Of a stretch of DNA of 64,000 nucleotides, positions 16,201 to 25,987 are shown in pieces (within the stretch, counting starts at the first letter, position 1; the number at the start of each line of letters is the position of its first letter). Source of the DNA: an uncultured Chlorobiaceae bacterium. GTDB taxonomy: Bacteria > Bacteroidota > Chlorobiia > Chlorobiales > Chlorobiaceae. The notes beneath the pieces were generated by a model that had not been told where the DNA came from, searched no databases, and saw only the letters and a program-made list of their open reading frames with translations. The translations under genes and the position numbers were made by a program. The stretch is taken from contig CAJEXQ010000001.1 of assembly GCA_903994635.1 (NCBI GenBank), positions 124,001-188,000 of the forward strand, given 5' to 3'.

Positions 16201-18928
16201 CAAGACTGTTTGTCTCACTTATTGTTCCGACTGTTCCACGAAGCCCCTCTCCCCAAGTCACGGCCCCGGCATTGACCACTAAACCTTTATCCCAATTTGG
16301 GGAGCCAATAACATAGTTTCCGTTTGTCAGGGCCACTACACACGATGAGAGGCCATCATTGGTCGTTGAACCTGTCAGGCTGTTTGCAATGTTGATCATG
16401 CCGATTGTGCCTCTTGCACCATCACCCCAGGTTGTGGCACCAGCATCAACTGTTGAACCATTGTCCCAAGTGGGTGAATTTACCACATAATTGCCATTGG
16501 AAAGAGCCGTTACACTACTGCCAACCTTATCATTGGCGGTTGGTCCAACCAGGCTGTTTGCTGCACTTAATGTTCCGATAGCACCTGTACTTCCGTTCAC
16601 CCAGGTTGCTGCGCCAGCATTTGTGACTGCGCCATTGTCCCAATTTGGCGAGCCAACAACATAATGGCCGTTGGTAAGGGCAGTGACGACAATGCCTACA
16701 TTATCTCCTGTTTTAGAGCCGACCAAGCTGTTAGTTGCACTTATCTGCCCGACCGTACCTCCGAGTCCATTTGCCCAGGTTACAGCGCCGACGTTGGCAA
16801 CTGCTCCTTTATCCCACAGCGATGAGGATACGATATAGTTCCCGTTTGTCAAGGCGGTCACTTTGGATGAAACGCCATCATTTGCCGTAGAACCGACCAG
16901 GCTGTTGAGTGCGCTAACCACTCCCGTTGTACCCCTGGTGCCATTTCCCCAGGTTACTGCACCAGCATCAATCACGACACCATTATTCCAACTTGGGGAG
17001 GCGACCACATAATTTCCGTTCGTAAGGGTAGTCAGAGTAGAAAGCAGGCCATCATTGAGTGCAGAACCAACAAGGCTGTTGGCATCGGAGACACTGCCAC
17101 TGATACCTGTGGTTCCGTCGATCCAGGTCACTGCGCCAACACCTGCCTGCCCTGCATTCGACCATTTACGTGTTAAAGCGACGGCGTTGTTGTTGCCTGT
17201 CAGGAGAGTTACTTTTTCACCCACCTGATCATTGGCGGTAGAACCGCTCAGCACAGATAGCAATGTACCGTCAGGTTTATAGAGTCTGACAGCTCCTGCA
17301 TTTGTTGCAGCAAAATCATCAAGAGGACTGGCAACGACAATATTGCCGTTTTGCAGTTCGAAAATGTTGCCGGATCCATGCTCGTTACCGGCGGCAGGGT
17401 TTGGGTCGGGCAGTGGAATGACTGAGAAGAGCTGGGGAGTGGCATTTGCGTCAATAGTGATATTGCGCGGATCAAGCAGCAGTACACCGCTTTTACCGTA
17501 TGGGGCGGTCATGACGACTTGGCCGGAGATGTTTAGGTTTTCATGACCCGAAACTTCGACTTTTCCGCCGTTGCCACTCTGTTTCCCTCCTTTGGCCTCA
17601 ATGATGCCAGCAAAAGCGGTTGACTGCTCCGACCAGAGCGCCACGGTTCCGCCGTTGCCGTTGTCAAGAGCGTTGGCATTCAGCCTGCTGCTCTTTGTAA
17701 CGGCAGTGTTTTTTGCGTTGGCAAGGGTGGCATCCTTGCCCTGCCAGCCACCGCCGATGAAGATACTTCCTCCTCCTCTCAAGCCGTCAGCCGAGAGCTG
17801 TGCTCCGGCGAGGAGGGTTTGTGGAGCCGTGATGGCTATTTGGCCTCCATTCCCGGAATTGCCGTTGGCATTGAGTGTACCGGAGAGATAGACTCCTTTT
17901 CCTGCTTCTATGCGGATGATTCCCCCGTTTTCCCCGTCAGCGGTTATGCGGCTCGCAGCCGTTTGCTCAATGCTACCAGTTGCGTTGAATTGTATAGAGC
18001 CACCTTTGTTGCTTCCCTCAGCATTCCAGATGCCAGCATCGACCAGGTTGTTCATGTTGGCATTAATGTCGGAAGCGCTGAGTGTGCCAGTGTTGATGAC
18101 GGAGCCTCCTTCAATCACAATTTTCCCATCGCGCTCTGTCATACTGCTCGCACGTACTTTACCGCAGTTATTGACAACTGTTCCCAGGAGGTCATTGGCA
18201 GCCGAGGCGCTTATGAGTACTGTGCCGCCGTCAGCCTCTATCACTCCGCTGTTTGTAATTCGGGCGTTATATGCCGTCTGGTCAACCTTGATTGAAACAA
18301 GGCCAGTTGTATCGAGGGCAAGGATAACACCATCGCCAACCGCCAGGCCAGTCGACCCTTTGGTGGTAATAATATTTCCCGTATTCGTCAGGTTATTACT
18401 GAGCAAAGCTACAAACCCTCCAGTCAGGGAGCCCTGGTTTACCACCGAACCTGTTGCACCATTCCGGAAAAAGCTGTATTTCTGCGAAAGGAAGTCACTG
18501 TCGTTAATGGCAAGAGAGGAGGCTACCAGCCCCCCCACGTTCACACTGGCCCCTGGAGCAAACAGCATGCCATTCGGGTTTACTATGAAGACCCTGCCAT
18601 TTGCTGTAAGGGTACCGAAAATGGATGATGGATCGTTGCCAAGAACGCGGTTGAGCAGTGTGGATTGAACGGCGGGCTGGGTAATGTTAACCGCTTCGCC
18701 CGTTCCGATACCGAATGAGTTCCAGTTGATGATGGCGTGGTTACTCCCTTGACCAATGAGCATCGTGGTGGGTGATGGGGTGGTGATGGTGGCCTCTCCA
18801 GCACCAACCTTTCCGTTGGTGGGAAGAGCAAAAGTCTCGTTTGCGGGAAGTAATGATTGAGTTACAACGACGGCGACAATCCAGGCACCCCTGGTGCTGC
18901 TCCCGATAATCCGATTGGCTTTGTGCAT
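13292..18928 (-). CDS. Large secreted exoprotein (TpsA) with haemagglutination-activity domain, tandem repeats and MBG-like domains
   Basis: This 1878-residue protein has an N-terminal signal (to about residue 35) and a TPS/FHA secretion domain (about 36-160) with VNPNGMLF, the conserved NPNG motif, followed by GLVASSL. Right-handed beta-helix style sequence runs to about residue 500. About twelve ~57-residue repeats follow, with the theme NGNYVV.SP.WDNG...NAGAVTWGNG and NSLVGS..ND. After another FHA-like stretch come three MBG-like units (KTYGTSDPTL, RIYGETDPAL, KIYGDADPML). The end (about 1800-1878) resembles a putative Ig/cadherin-like domain. It is probably exported by the adjacent TpsB and displayed on or released from the surface. 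Function (adhesion, biofilm or contact) is inference. Confidence 0.92.
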   Translation of the reverse strand: MHKANRIIGSSTRGAWIVAVVVTQSLLPANETFALPTNGKVGAGEATITTPSPTTMLIGQGSNHAIINWNSFGIGTGEAVNITQPAVQSTLLNRVLGNDPSSIFGTLTANGRVFIVNPNGMLFAPGASVNVGGLVASSLAINDSDFLSQKYSFFRNGATGSVVNQGSLTGGFVALLSNNLTNTGNIITTKGSTGLAVGDGVILALDTTGLVSIKVDQTAYNARITNSGVIEADGGTVLISASAANDLLGTVVNNCGKVRASSMTERDGKIVIEGGSVINTGTLSASDINANMNNLVDAGIWNAEGSNKGGSIQFNATGSIEQTAASRITADGENGGIIRIEAGKGVYLSGTLNANGNSGNGGQIAITAPQTLLAGAQLSADGLRGGGSIFIGGGWQGKDATLANAKNTAVTKSSRLNANALDNGNGGTVALWSEQSTAFAGIIEAKGGKQSGNGGKVEVSGHENLNISGQVVMTAPYGKSGVLLLDPRNITIDANATPQLFSVIPLPDPNPAAGNEHGSGNIFELQNGNIVVASPLDDFAATNAGAVRLYKPDGTLLSVLSGSTANDQVGEKVTLLTGNNNAVALTRKWSNAGQAGVGAVTWIDGTTGISGSVSDANSLVGSALNDGLLSTLTTLTNGNYVVASPSWNNGVVIDAGAVTWGNGTRGTTGVVSALNSLVGSTANDGVSSKVTALTNGNYIVSSSLWDKGAVANVGAVTWANGLGGTVGQISATNSLVGSKTGDNVGIVVTALTNGHYVVGSPNWDNGAVTNAGAATWVNGSTGAIGTLSAANSLVGPTANDKVGSSVTALSNGNYVVNSPTWDNGSTVDAGATTWGDGARGTIGMINIANSLTGSTTNDGLSSCVVALTNGNYVIGSPNWDKGLVVNAGAVTWGEGLRGTVGTISETNSLVGFMPNDGTSMTVTALTNGNYVAASPRWDNATTADVGAVSWGNGTAGTIGTISAANSLIGSTLNDNTLQSITPLKNGNYVVDSPYWDSPATTDAGAVTWGNGLGGTVGTISAANSLIGSIKYDFAKPDNTGSNVITALTNGNYVVSSPGWDRGTATNAGAVTFGSGLGGTVGEINITNSLVGTKSGDQVGSLTTALPNGNYVTGASNCDNGSLSNAGAVTFGNGIGGLIGTVNSTNSILGSRKDDLISSGGFTPLTVGSMNGSFVVSSMNWSNNSGLVEIISPQFIQNSLQQEYASNAGTDNILTPTQITAFLNAGENVILQANNDLIVNSAIVTNNPLGNGGNLALNAGQRILINADITTDNGNLQLISNETLANGIVDSWRSTGNAVITMATGTTIDAGTGSVSIDLRDGEGLTNRESGDITLHNISAGTISAINYGPTSGSGITLSGTLAANANSGNSIVLAGKDFDNSAGSILSTTGTARWLVYSDNPVETSKGGLTSDFRHYNGSNSNYSPAGVNESGNGFIYATLPGQLLVNTTLASGKASSYYGNQPDATYGYTLTGFADSEDNSHNIGIHGTMVVSGAPAVTSNAGMYTINYDSGFSSGSGFTFTAGAGLAYTIEKQPIDISANGGDKTYGTSDPTLTWGSESQNNGRGLLAGDSFNGELSRMPGENVGSYAILQNTLDNSNYAINFTSADLTINQRPITLRATTVSRIYGETDPALSVSITDGSLGTVSVSDVLSDITGSLGRQTGTNIGTYDITLGSGSKAGNYAITFANDNNAFSITKRPVNIAAIPLSKIYGDADPMLTWQAEAQYRTLNMLTRNFYQSTSAFHGININYPSYNMNLIEQASELLTGATPTTSKSNNTSASGDFIAVDTMVVPEPAETFFARSLKSLFTNSNPDAIISLEVRSENGTSIPYWMSFDPTQKILSGTAPKEAIGDYRLELVAKDQFGGEVRTVVLVKIG
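15390..17370 (-). repeat. About twelve ~57-residue tandem repeats inside tpsA
   Basis: The coding repeats are about 170-185 bp each and diverged. Each carries a NGNYVV.SP block, a WDN/WDK block, GAVTWGNG and NSLVGS..ND. The first two units and the last are the most degenerate. The alternating aromatic and Asp/Gly pattern suggests a beta-propeller or FG-GAP-like fold, but this is inferred from composition. Confidence 0.85.
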
Positions 18929-19142
18929 TTGAATGAAGGTTAAGATTCAGATCAGACTTGTCCTGGCGTCATAATACTGTACTTCTCCATAAACAATCAC
19001 TCTTTAATTACAAATAATTCTGTTAATAGCAAAAAATAAACATTAAAAAACTTCTTTTTCACATCAAATCGCACGGTTGGCAGGAAAAGGCAATGCGTTA
19101 TTTGAGGAAAGAAATTCGACAGAAGGCTTGCAGTAGAAAAGT

Positions 19143-20336
19143 TCAGGAGCGAAAAGTATTGCAGATGCTCTCCCGATAGAGGTCGAGCCTTTGGCGGATT
19201 TCATCAAGATGGTCGCCGCCAAGCTTTTCAAGCAGTGCATTGGCAATAACCGGAGCAACCACAGCTTCGGCAACGACTCCTGCAGCCGGAACAGCACAGG
19301 TGTCGCTGCGCTCAAAGCGGGAAGGAGTTGGTTCCAGGGTTTCAAGGTCGAACGAGGGGAGGGGAGTGACCAGCGAAGAGATCGGCTTCATGGCTGCCCG
19401 CAGGTGAATGGTCTGTCCGTTTGACATGCTCCCTTCAAGCCCGCCCGCCCGGTTTGTTTTACGGATTACACCCTCTTCCGGCAAAAGGTGAAATGCATCA
19501 TGCACCTCTGAACCCCGTTTTCGTGCATTTTCAAAGGCAGATCCAATTTCGACCCCCTTGATGGCCTGAATGGAGAGGATTGCCGCTGCGAGCGCTGCAT
19601 CAAGACGCCGGTCATGCTGCACATAGCTGCCAAAGCCGAGGGGAACTCCGGTGATAAACAGTTCTATGATTCCACCAAGAGTATCACCTTGCTCCCTGGC
19701 TTCGTCAATGGCTTGAAGGGCCCTTGTTTCAATCTCCAGCCCAAGCATGCGCACAGGCGAGAGGTCGGCCTGGCGTGAGATTGCCTCAGCTCCTTTGCTG
19801 AGAAGCCTGGATAGCTCTGCATCAGGCGCAGGTTGCGATACTGATCCGATAGTCGAGATATAACTGCCGATTTCAATGCCAAGCGCCTTCAGGAAGACTT
19901 TTGCAAGCGTTCCAGCGGCAACACGTGCGGCTGTTTCCCGTGCAGATGAGCGCTCAATCACGGGTCGGATATCATCAAAAGCGTACTTGATCCGACCTGC
20001 CAGATCAGCATGGCCTGGCCTTGGAATGGTGATTTTTGCAATTGCCACATCAGATTCTTCAAACTGGGCCATAGTGGTTATCCAGTTTTCCCAATCGCGG
20101 TTTTTGATGACAAGGGTAATCGGAGAGCCAATTGTTTTGCCGAACCGTATACCGGATAAAACTTCCACCTGATCAGTCTCAATTTTCATCCGTCCGCCTC
20201 GTCCATATCCCTGCTGACGTCGGGTTAACTGATGGTTGATCTCTTCCAGAGTGATGGAGATGCCTGCTGGCACTCCTTCTATTATTGCCGAAAGAGCTGG
20301 ACCATGCGACTCGCCAGCGGTAAAGTATCGTATCAT
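19143..20336 (-). CDS. aroC: Chorismate synthase
   Basis: The 397-residue protein shows the family signatures MIRYFTAGESHGPALSAIIEGVPAG at the start, RPGHADLAGRIKY and RSSARETAARVAAGTLAK in the middle, and RSDTCAVPAAGVVAEAVVAPVIANALLEKLGGD near the end. It converts EPSP to chorismate and needs reduced FMN. It is slightly longer than the common ~360-residue form because of insertions, which many chorismate synthases have. It lies downstream of hemB on the same strand; a GC-rich hairpin pointing the other way sits between them. The 214-bp gap to the TpsA gene (18929-19142) is AT-rich without a gene. Confidence 0.97.
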   Translation of the reverse strand: MIRYFTAGESHGPALSAIIEGVPAGISITLEEINHQLTRRQQGYGRGGRMKIETDQVEVLSGIRFGKTIGSPITLVIKNRDWENWITTMAQFEESDVAIAKITIPRPGHADLAGRIKYAFDDIRPVIERSSARETAARVAAGTLAKVFLKALGIEIGSYISTIGSVSQPAPDAELSRLLSKGAEAISRQADLSPVRMLGLEIETRALQAIDEAREQGDTLGGIIELFITGVPLGFGSYVQHDRRLDAALAAAILSIQAIKGVEIGSAFENARKRGSEVHDAFHLLPEEGVIRKTNRAGGLEGSMSNGQTIHLRAAMKPISSLVTPLPSFDLETLEPTPSRFERSDTCAVPAAGVVAEAVVAPVIANALLEKLGGDHLDEIRQRLDLYRESICNTFRS

Positions 20337-20357
20337 TGGCTTTAATTAAATTGCAGT

Positions 20358-20392
20358 GCCCGGCTGCGTGAGGGTGCCGCCGGGCTTTTTTT
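20358..20392 (+). terminator. Plus-strand rho-independent terminator between hemB and aroC
   Basis: GCCCGGC (20358-20364) pairs with GCCGGGC (20379-20385), followed by seven T residues (20386-20392). Both flanking genes are on the minus strand, so this terminator faces against them. It would stop transcription running antisense through aroC. On the minus strand there is no T-tract after the stem. Confidence 0.7.
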
Positions 20393-20398
20393 CAATGC

Positions 20399-21463
<1,065 letters not shown>

Positions 21464-22615
21464 TTATCGCATAAAACCCATAATGATGCCTGCGGCTATC
21501 GCTGAACCGATCATTCCGGCAACATTCGGAGCCATGGCGTGCACGATTAGATGATTGTTGGAATCAGCTTTCAGGCCCTCTCGTTGTACAACGTGTGCAC
21601 TTTCTGGCATGGCTGATACACCTGCAGCACCGATAAGAGGGTTGATCCTGTTTTCTTTTGAAAGAAAGATGTTCATAAATTTTGCAAACAGAACACCCCC
21701 GGCTGTTGATATCATGAAGGCAACAGCTCCCAGCACAAAAATATACATCGATTCTGCTGTCAGAAAAGTTGTTGCTTGTGTTGTGGCCCCTACCGTGATT
21801 CCAAGCATAATGGTAACGATGTCGTGAAGTTCATTTTTGGCGGTATCAGCCAGCCGTTTTGTCACCATTGACTCTTTGAGCAGATTACCAAAAAAAAGCA
21901 TTCCGAGAAGCGACAGCGAAGCCGGGGCGATAAAACCGGTCATAAGAAGGGCAATAATAGGGAAGAGTACCTTTTCAAATTTGCTGACTGAACGGGGAGG
22001 TGCCATTTTTATGATGCGTTCCTCTTTTGTTGTTAAAAGGCGCATGATAGGCGGCTGAATCAGGGGTATTAGTGCCATGTAAAAGTATACGGCTATGACG
22101 ATGGATCCCATCAGATGAGGAGCCAGTTTTGACGCAAGAAAAATAGCAGTTGGCCCGTTTGCGGCACCAATTATACCGATCGCCGCAGATTCAACGTTGT
22201 TGAAGCCAAGGCTGATGGCACCAATATAGGTCATGAAAATACCGAGTTGCGCGGCAGCGCCAAGCAGGATAAGCTTGGGGTTTGCAATAAGGGTTGAAAA
22301 ATCGGTCATTGCTCCGATTCCAAGAAAAATCAGTGAGGGGAAAATACCCTTGAGCATACCCTGGTAGAGAAAATTCATGATGCTTCCCTCTTCATAGAGC
22401 CCGAGTTGCATTCCTGCATGTTCAATAAACGGCGTGTTTCCTATCAGAATACCAAATCCTATGGGGATAAGAAGCAATGGCTCATATTCATAGCGGATGG
22501 CAAGGTATATAAACAGTAACCCGACAAGGATCATCAAGAGGTGACCCGCTGTTGCATTGGCAAAACCAGAACTCTCCAGAAATCGTACAATTCCTTCCAT
22601 AATAATGTTATTCAA
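21464..22615 (-). CDS. Na+-translocating decarboxylase beta subunit (OadB/MmdB family)
   Basis: The 383-residue protein is an integral membrane protein with about nine to eleven hydrophobic segments. Family blocks include GIGAMTDFSTLIANPK, GAANGPTAIFLASKLAP and SAMPESAHVVQREG near the C-terminus, where the conserved Asp/Asn and Ser of the Na+ path lie. It couples decarboxylation of carboxybiotin to Na+ export. Its start overlaps the biotin-carrier gene by 8 bp, so translation is coupled. It is the last gene of a carboxyltransferase, gamma/delta-type anchor, biotin carrier, beta subunit operon, the layout of methylmalonyl-CoA decarboxylase. Confidence 0.93.
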   Translation of the reverse strand: MNNIIMEGIVRFLESSGFANATAGHLLMILVGLLFIYLAIRYEYEPLLLIPIGFGILIGNTPFIEHAGMQLGLYEEGSIMNFLYQGMLKGIFPSLIFLGIGAMTDFSTLIANPKLILLGAAAQLGIFMTYIGAISLGFNNVESAAIGIIGAANGPTAIFLASKLAPHLMGSIVIAVYFYMALIPLIQPPIMRLLTTKEERIIKMAPPRSVSKFEKVLFPIIALLMTGFIAPASLSLLGMLFFGNLLKESMVTKRLADTAKNELHDIVTIMLGITVGATTQATTFLTAESMYIFVLGAVAFMISTAGGVLFAKFMNIFLSKENRINPLIGAAGVSAMPESAHVVQREGLKADSNNHLIVHAMAPNVAGMIGSAIAAGIIMGFMR

Positions 22616-23024
22616 TTTCTATCAGAATGTCTCCCTGCATGACGGTATCTCCAACAACAACTTTTACAGTTTTAACGACACCCGGCTTTTCAGCAAAAAT
22701 ATTGTTTTCCATCTTCATTGCTTCAAGTATCAGTACCGGCTGTTCCAGCTTGAGCTGCATGCCTGGCTCTACCGCAATCGAAATAATCGTTCCGGGGAGT
22801 GGTGCCCTTATCACACTTAGCCCCGGGGTATTGAGCGCCGGTGCTTTCGGTGGTGCAGGAGGTGTATAGCGAACAAGTTTAGGTGTCTGTGGTGTTTTTA
22901 TTTCATGACCAAGCTTGACCTGGTAGCTAGTCCCGTTGACTTCAATTTCGGCGATGTTTTCCTCAAGCGATTTGATTTCAACGTTGTATTTATTGCCACT
23001 TATGGTGAATTTATATCGCCTCAT
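22608..23024 (-). CDS. Biotin carrier subunit of the Na+-pumping decarboxylase
   Basis: This 138-residue protein has an N-terminal beta-rich region (about 1-45), a Pro/Ala-rich linker (about 50-68, KLVRYTPPAPPKAPALNTPG) and a C-terminal biotinyl domain. The biotin site is EAMKMENN, with Lys104 as the attachment residue. The carrier would accept a carboxyl group from the carboxyltransferase and deliver it to the membrane beta subunit. It overlaps the neighbouring genes on both sides, by 8 bp with the beta subunit and 4 bp with the OadG-like gene, indicating tight co-translation. Confidence 0.93.
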   Translation of the reverse strand: MRRYKFTISGNKYNVEIKSLEENIAEIEVNGTSYQVKLGHEIKTPQTPKLVRYTPPAPPKAPALNTPGLSVIRAPLPGTIISIAVEPGMQLKLEQPVLILEAMKMENNIFAEKPGVVKTVKVVVGDTVMQGDILIEIE

Positions 23025-23395
23025 CGTTGAAAACGGTTAAAATTAATGACATTGTATATTTTTGAATTCCAGGGAGAGTAGCTTTTTCCCTCCTTCTTTA
23101 TGGTCAGAATAGAGGTTTCCTGATCGTGCAGCTCTTCGAAGTACATTGAAATAGCCATGGCAATTGCAGCGCAGACCTCTCCTGGAACCATTTTACCAGC
23201 AATCAGGGTGTTGACTTGAGCCCCCCCTTTCTGCATTTGTTTTCTCAAGTTTCGCGTGTGGAGCTTCGGAAGGATACCGAAAACCAGAGAGAGCAGAAAC
23301 AGTGTCAAAAAGACAATGACGTAACATGATACTGCAAGCGCCAGATGTTCAGCGCCGATTGCTGAAAAATTAATCGGGAAGAAGAGAGTGATCAT
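23021..23395 (-). CDS. OadG-family small membrane subunit of the decarboxylase
   Basis: The protein is 124 residues with one strong membrane segment (about 18-42, LALAVSCYVIVFLTLFLLSLV) near the N-terminus and a cytoplasmic tail. The tail includes GEVCAAIAMAISMYFEELHD, a block common to OadG/MmdD-type subunits that anchor and stabilise the complex. It lies 22 nt downstream of the carboxyltransferase gene and overlaps the biotin-carrier gene by 4 bp. Identification rests on topology, the short block and operon position more than on extensive sequence identity. Confidence 0.8.
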   Translation of the reverse strand: MITLFFPINFSAIGAEHLALAVSCYVIVFLTLFLLSLVFGILPKLHTRNLRKQMQKGGAQVNTLIAGKMVPGEVCAAIAMAISMYFEELHDQETSILTIKKEGKSYSPWNSKIYNVINFNRFQR

Positions 23396-23417
23396 TGTTT
23401 ACAGTGACGGTTAACGG

Positions 23418-24959
23418 TTACAGTGGCAGTGTTGAGTGCTTTTTGGGTGGATTGTTATCTTTTTTGGTCAAGAGCGTCTGAAGGGCGCGGATGATCCTGA
23501 AACGGGTATTACGGGGTTCGATGATATCGTCGATATAGCCGAATTTTGCCGCCTCGTAGGGATTGGAGAATTTTTCACGATACTCCGCCGCATTTTCAGC
23601 AACAAACCTGGCACGTTCTTCCACATCTTCGATCGCATTCAGATCTCTGTTGAAGAGTACCTCAATGGCACCTATCGAGCCCATGACTGCAATTTCGGCT
23701 GTCGGCCATGCATAATTTACATCACCGCGAAGCTGCTTGGAGCTCATGACGATGTATGCTCCACCATAAGCTTTTCGCAGGATAATGGTTATTTTTGGCA
23801 CCGTAGCCTCAGCATAAGCAAAAATCAGTTTTGCACCGTTGGTGATAATGCCGTCAAACTCCTGTGCGCTGCCGGGAAGGAAGCCAGGAACATCGACAAG
23901 GGTGACGATGGGAATATTGAAGGCATCGCAGAATCTGACAAACCTTGCAGCCTTGCGCGATGCGTTGATGTCAAGACACCCGGCAAGGTAGTTAGGCTGG
24001 TTGGCGACAATACCGGTTGAGATGCCGTTGAAGGTGACAAAGCCGACAACAATGTTTCTTGCATATTGCCGCTGTACTTCGAGGAACTCTCCGTTATCGG
24101 CAATCGAATAGATAATATCCTTGACATCATAAGGGATGGATGGCTTTTCGGGGATGATGGAGTTCAGCTTGTCGTCAAGGCGGTCTGCCGGATCGTCACA
24201 TAGAGCAAGAGGTGGTTCTTCAAGGTTGTTTTGCGGCAGGTAGCTGAGCAGTTTTTTAATCAGCAGAATTCCTTCGGTTTCATCCGCTCCTACAAAATGG
24301 GTGACTCCTGACTTTGTTGCATGAACTGAAGCGCCTCCAAGATCCTCGTCAGTGATGCTCTCGCCGGTAACGGTTTTCACAACTTTCGGGCCGGTGACAA
24401 ACATGTGGCTTGTTTTTTCGACCATGACCACGAAATCAGTAAGAGCAGGGGAGTAGACCGCACCGCCCGCACATGGGCCGAAAATGGCAGATATCTGGGG
24501 AATGACTCCCGATGCCATGACGTTTCTCTGGAAAATACTTGCATAGCCGGAAAGACTGCGAACGCCTTCCTGGATTCTTGCCCCGCCGCTGTCGTTGATT
24601 CCTATGAAGGGTGCCCCGACTTTCATAGCCTGGTCCATCACCTTGCAGATTTTCAGTGCGTTTGTTTCTGAAAGTGAACCGCCAAGAACGGTAAAATCCT
24701 GAGAAAAAAGAAAGACAAGACGACCATCAATGGTACCGTGACCGGTAATGACTCCATCTGAAAGAAAGTTTTGCTTGTCAAGGCCAAAATCAGTTGTCCG
24801 ATGCGTGACAAACATGTCATACTCTTCAAAACTGCCTTCGTCAAGCAGTAAATTGATGCGTTCGCGAGCCGTAAATTTGCCTTTTTTATGTTGTGAATCT
24901 ATGCGCTTTTGTCCGCCTCCAAGGCGGGCATTTTCGCGTTCAGCAATCAAACGTTTCAT
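23418..24959 (-). CDS. mmdA: Carboxyltransferase (alpha) subunit, methylmalonyl-CoA decarboxylase / acyl-CoA carboxylase family
   Basis: The 513-residue protein has the crotonase-like carboxyltransferase double domain: [20 protein letters not shown] at the N-terminus, [36 protein letters not shown] and [31 protein letters not shown]. This transfers the carboxyl group between biotin and an acyl-CoA. Co-transcription with the Na+-pump beta subunit, an OadG-like anchor and a biotin carrier, but no biotin carboxylase, points to a Na+-pumping methylmalonyl-CoA decarboxylase, though the same subunit type serves propionyl-CoA carboxylase. Substrate is inferred, not seen. It is the first gene of the operon; the 229-bp gap before it is AT-rich and shared with a divergent gene. 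Confidence 0.88.
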   Translation of the reverse strand: MKRLIAERENARLGGGQKRIDSQHKKGKFTARERINLLLDEGSFEEYDMFVTHRTTDFGLDKQNFLSDGVITGHGTIDGRLVFLFSQDFTVLGGSLSETNALKICKVMDQAMKVGAPFIGINDSGGARIQEGVRSLSGYASIFQRNVMASGVIPQISAIFGPCAGGAVYSPALTDFVVMVEKTSHMFVTGPKVVKTVTGESITDEDLGGASVHATKSGVTHFVGADETEGILLIKKLLSYLPQNNLEEPPLALCDDPADRLDDKLNSIIPEKPSIPYDVKDIIYSIADNGEFLEVQRQYARNIVVGFVTFNGISTGIVANQPNYLAGCLDINASRKAARFVRFCDAFNIPIVTLVDVPGFLPGSAQEFDGIITNGAKLIFAYAEATVPKITIILRKAYGGAYIVMSSKQLRGDVNYAWPTAEIAVMGSIGAIEVLFNRDLNAIEDVEERARFVAENAAEYREKFSNPYEAAKFGYIDDIIEPRNTRFRIIRALQTLLTKKDNNPPKKHSTLPL

Positions 24960-25188
24960 AATGATGTTCGGTAGTAATTAACTAACTTGCCGGATGAAGA
25001 GCCCTCTTTATTCTGGAGAGCCGTTAACTGTTGTTCAGGATATACCGTGGTGCTGAACAAAGTGTTATGAACAGACACCCGTGAATATTGGAAAAATAAA
25101 AGGAATAACCGCGATGTTTGGCATGCTGTTGTGAATATAAGCATACATTAGAGCATAATCGCTTTTATTAACTGAAAGAAACAACTCG

Positions 25189-25980
25189 ATGACTTCTGAT
25201 CTTCAGCTTGCCGTTGAAATGGCCGAAGAGGCTGGCCGTTTGACCCTCACCTACTTTTCAAATAAATCACTGCAAGTTTTTACCAAAGGGGATGCTACTC
25301 CTGTCACTGAAGCTGACAGGAAAGCCGAAGAGCTTATTCGTGACTCAATCAAGTCATGCTGTCCTGCCGATGGAGTGCTTGGCGAAGAGTTTGAAGAGCG
25401 CCCTTCCACCAATGGCCGCCGGTGGATAATTGATCCCATTGATGGTACCAAGGCTTTTATTCATGGAGTGCCACTCTACGGTGTTATGATAGCACTTGAG
25501 GTTGATGGATTTCAGCAGCTTGGCGTGGTTCATTTTCCTGCGCTTGGTGAACTTTTTCATGCTGAACGAGGGTGTGGAGCCTTTCTGAACGGTTCACCGA
25601 TAACAGTCTCTTCCGTTTCGGCGATTTATGAGGCCACAGTTCTCTACACGGAAAAAGAGTACCTGCTTGAGCTATCATCTTCTCATCCCGTTGACATGCT
25701 TCGCCATCAGGCAGGTCTGGTTCGCGGCTGGGGTGACTGTTACGGGCATACGCGTGTGGCCTGCGGCCGGGCCGAAGTGTCAATCGATAAAATCATGAGC
25801 CCATGGGATTGCGCAGCCCTCATTCCTATTGTGACTGAAGCTGGCGGATGCTGTTTTGACTACAATGGAGTAACCACAATTTCAGGTCAAGGGCTTGTAA
25901 GCGCCAATAAGGCAATTGGCACGTCACTGCTCGCCACCATAAGCTGTATAGAGGAGAGTGATACTGGAATTGACAACTGA
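25189..25980 (+). CDS. Inositol monophosphatase family phosphatase, probable histidinol-phosphatase
   Basis: This 263-residue protein is an IMPase-fold Mg2+ phosphatase. It has the metal-site motifs GDATPVTEADRKAEE (about 34-48), LGEEFEE, WIIDPIDGTKAFIHG and, near the C-terminus, SPWDCAALIPIVTEAGG. The WIIDPIDGTKAFI form and the VTEAD block resemble HisN-type histidinol-phosphate phosphatases more than inositol-specific ones, but CysQ-like or generic sugar phosphatase activity is also possible. It is transcribed divergently from the decarboxylase operon and converges on hemD, with only 7 bp between the stop codons. No linked his genes are visible. Confidence 0.85.
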   Translation: MTSDLQLAVEMAEEAGRLTLTYFSNKSLQVFTKGDATPVTEADRKAEELIRDSIKSCCPADGVLGEEFEERPSTNGRRWIIDPIDGTKAFIHGVPLYGVMIALEVDGFQQLGVVHFPALGELFHAERGCGAFLNGSPITVSSVSAIYEATVLYTEKEYLLELSSSHPVDMLRHQAGLVRGWGDCYGHTRVACGRAEVSIDKIMSPWDCAALIPIVTEAGGCCFDYNGVTTISGQGLVSANKAIGTSLLATISCIEESDTGIDN

Positions 25981-25987
25981 TTACTGA

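Noticed and set aside
15390..17370. CRISPR-like array
   Set aside because: The repeats are in-frame coding units of about 170-185 bp with diverged sequence, not short exact repeats with unique spacers.
17910..18668. 252-residue plus-strand frame across the tpsA N-terminus
   Set aside because: It mirrors low-complexity beta-helix coding sequence; the opposite frame has the TPS domain and NPNG motif.
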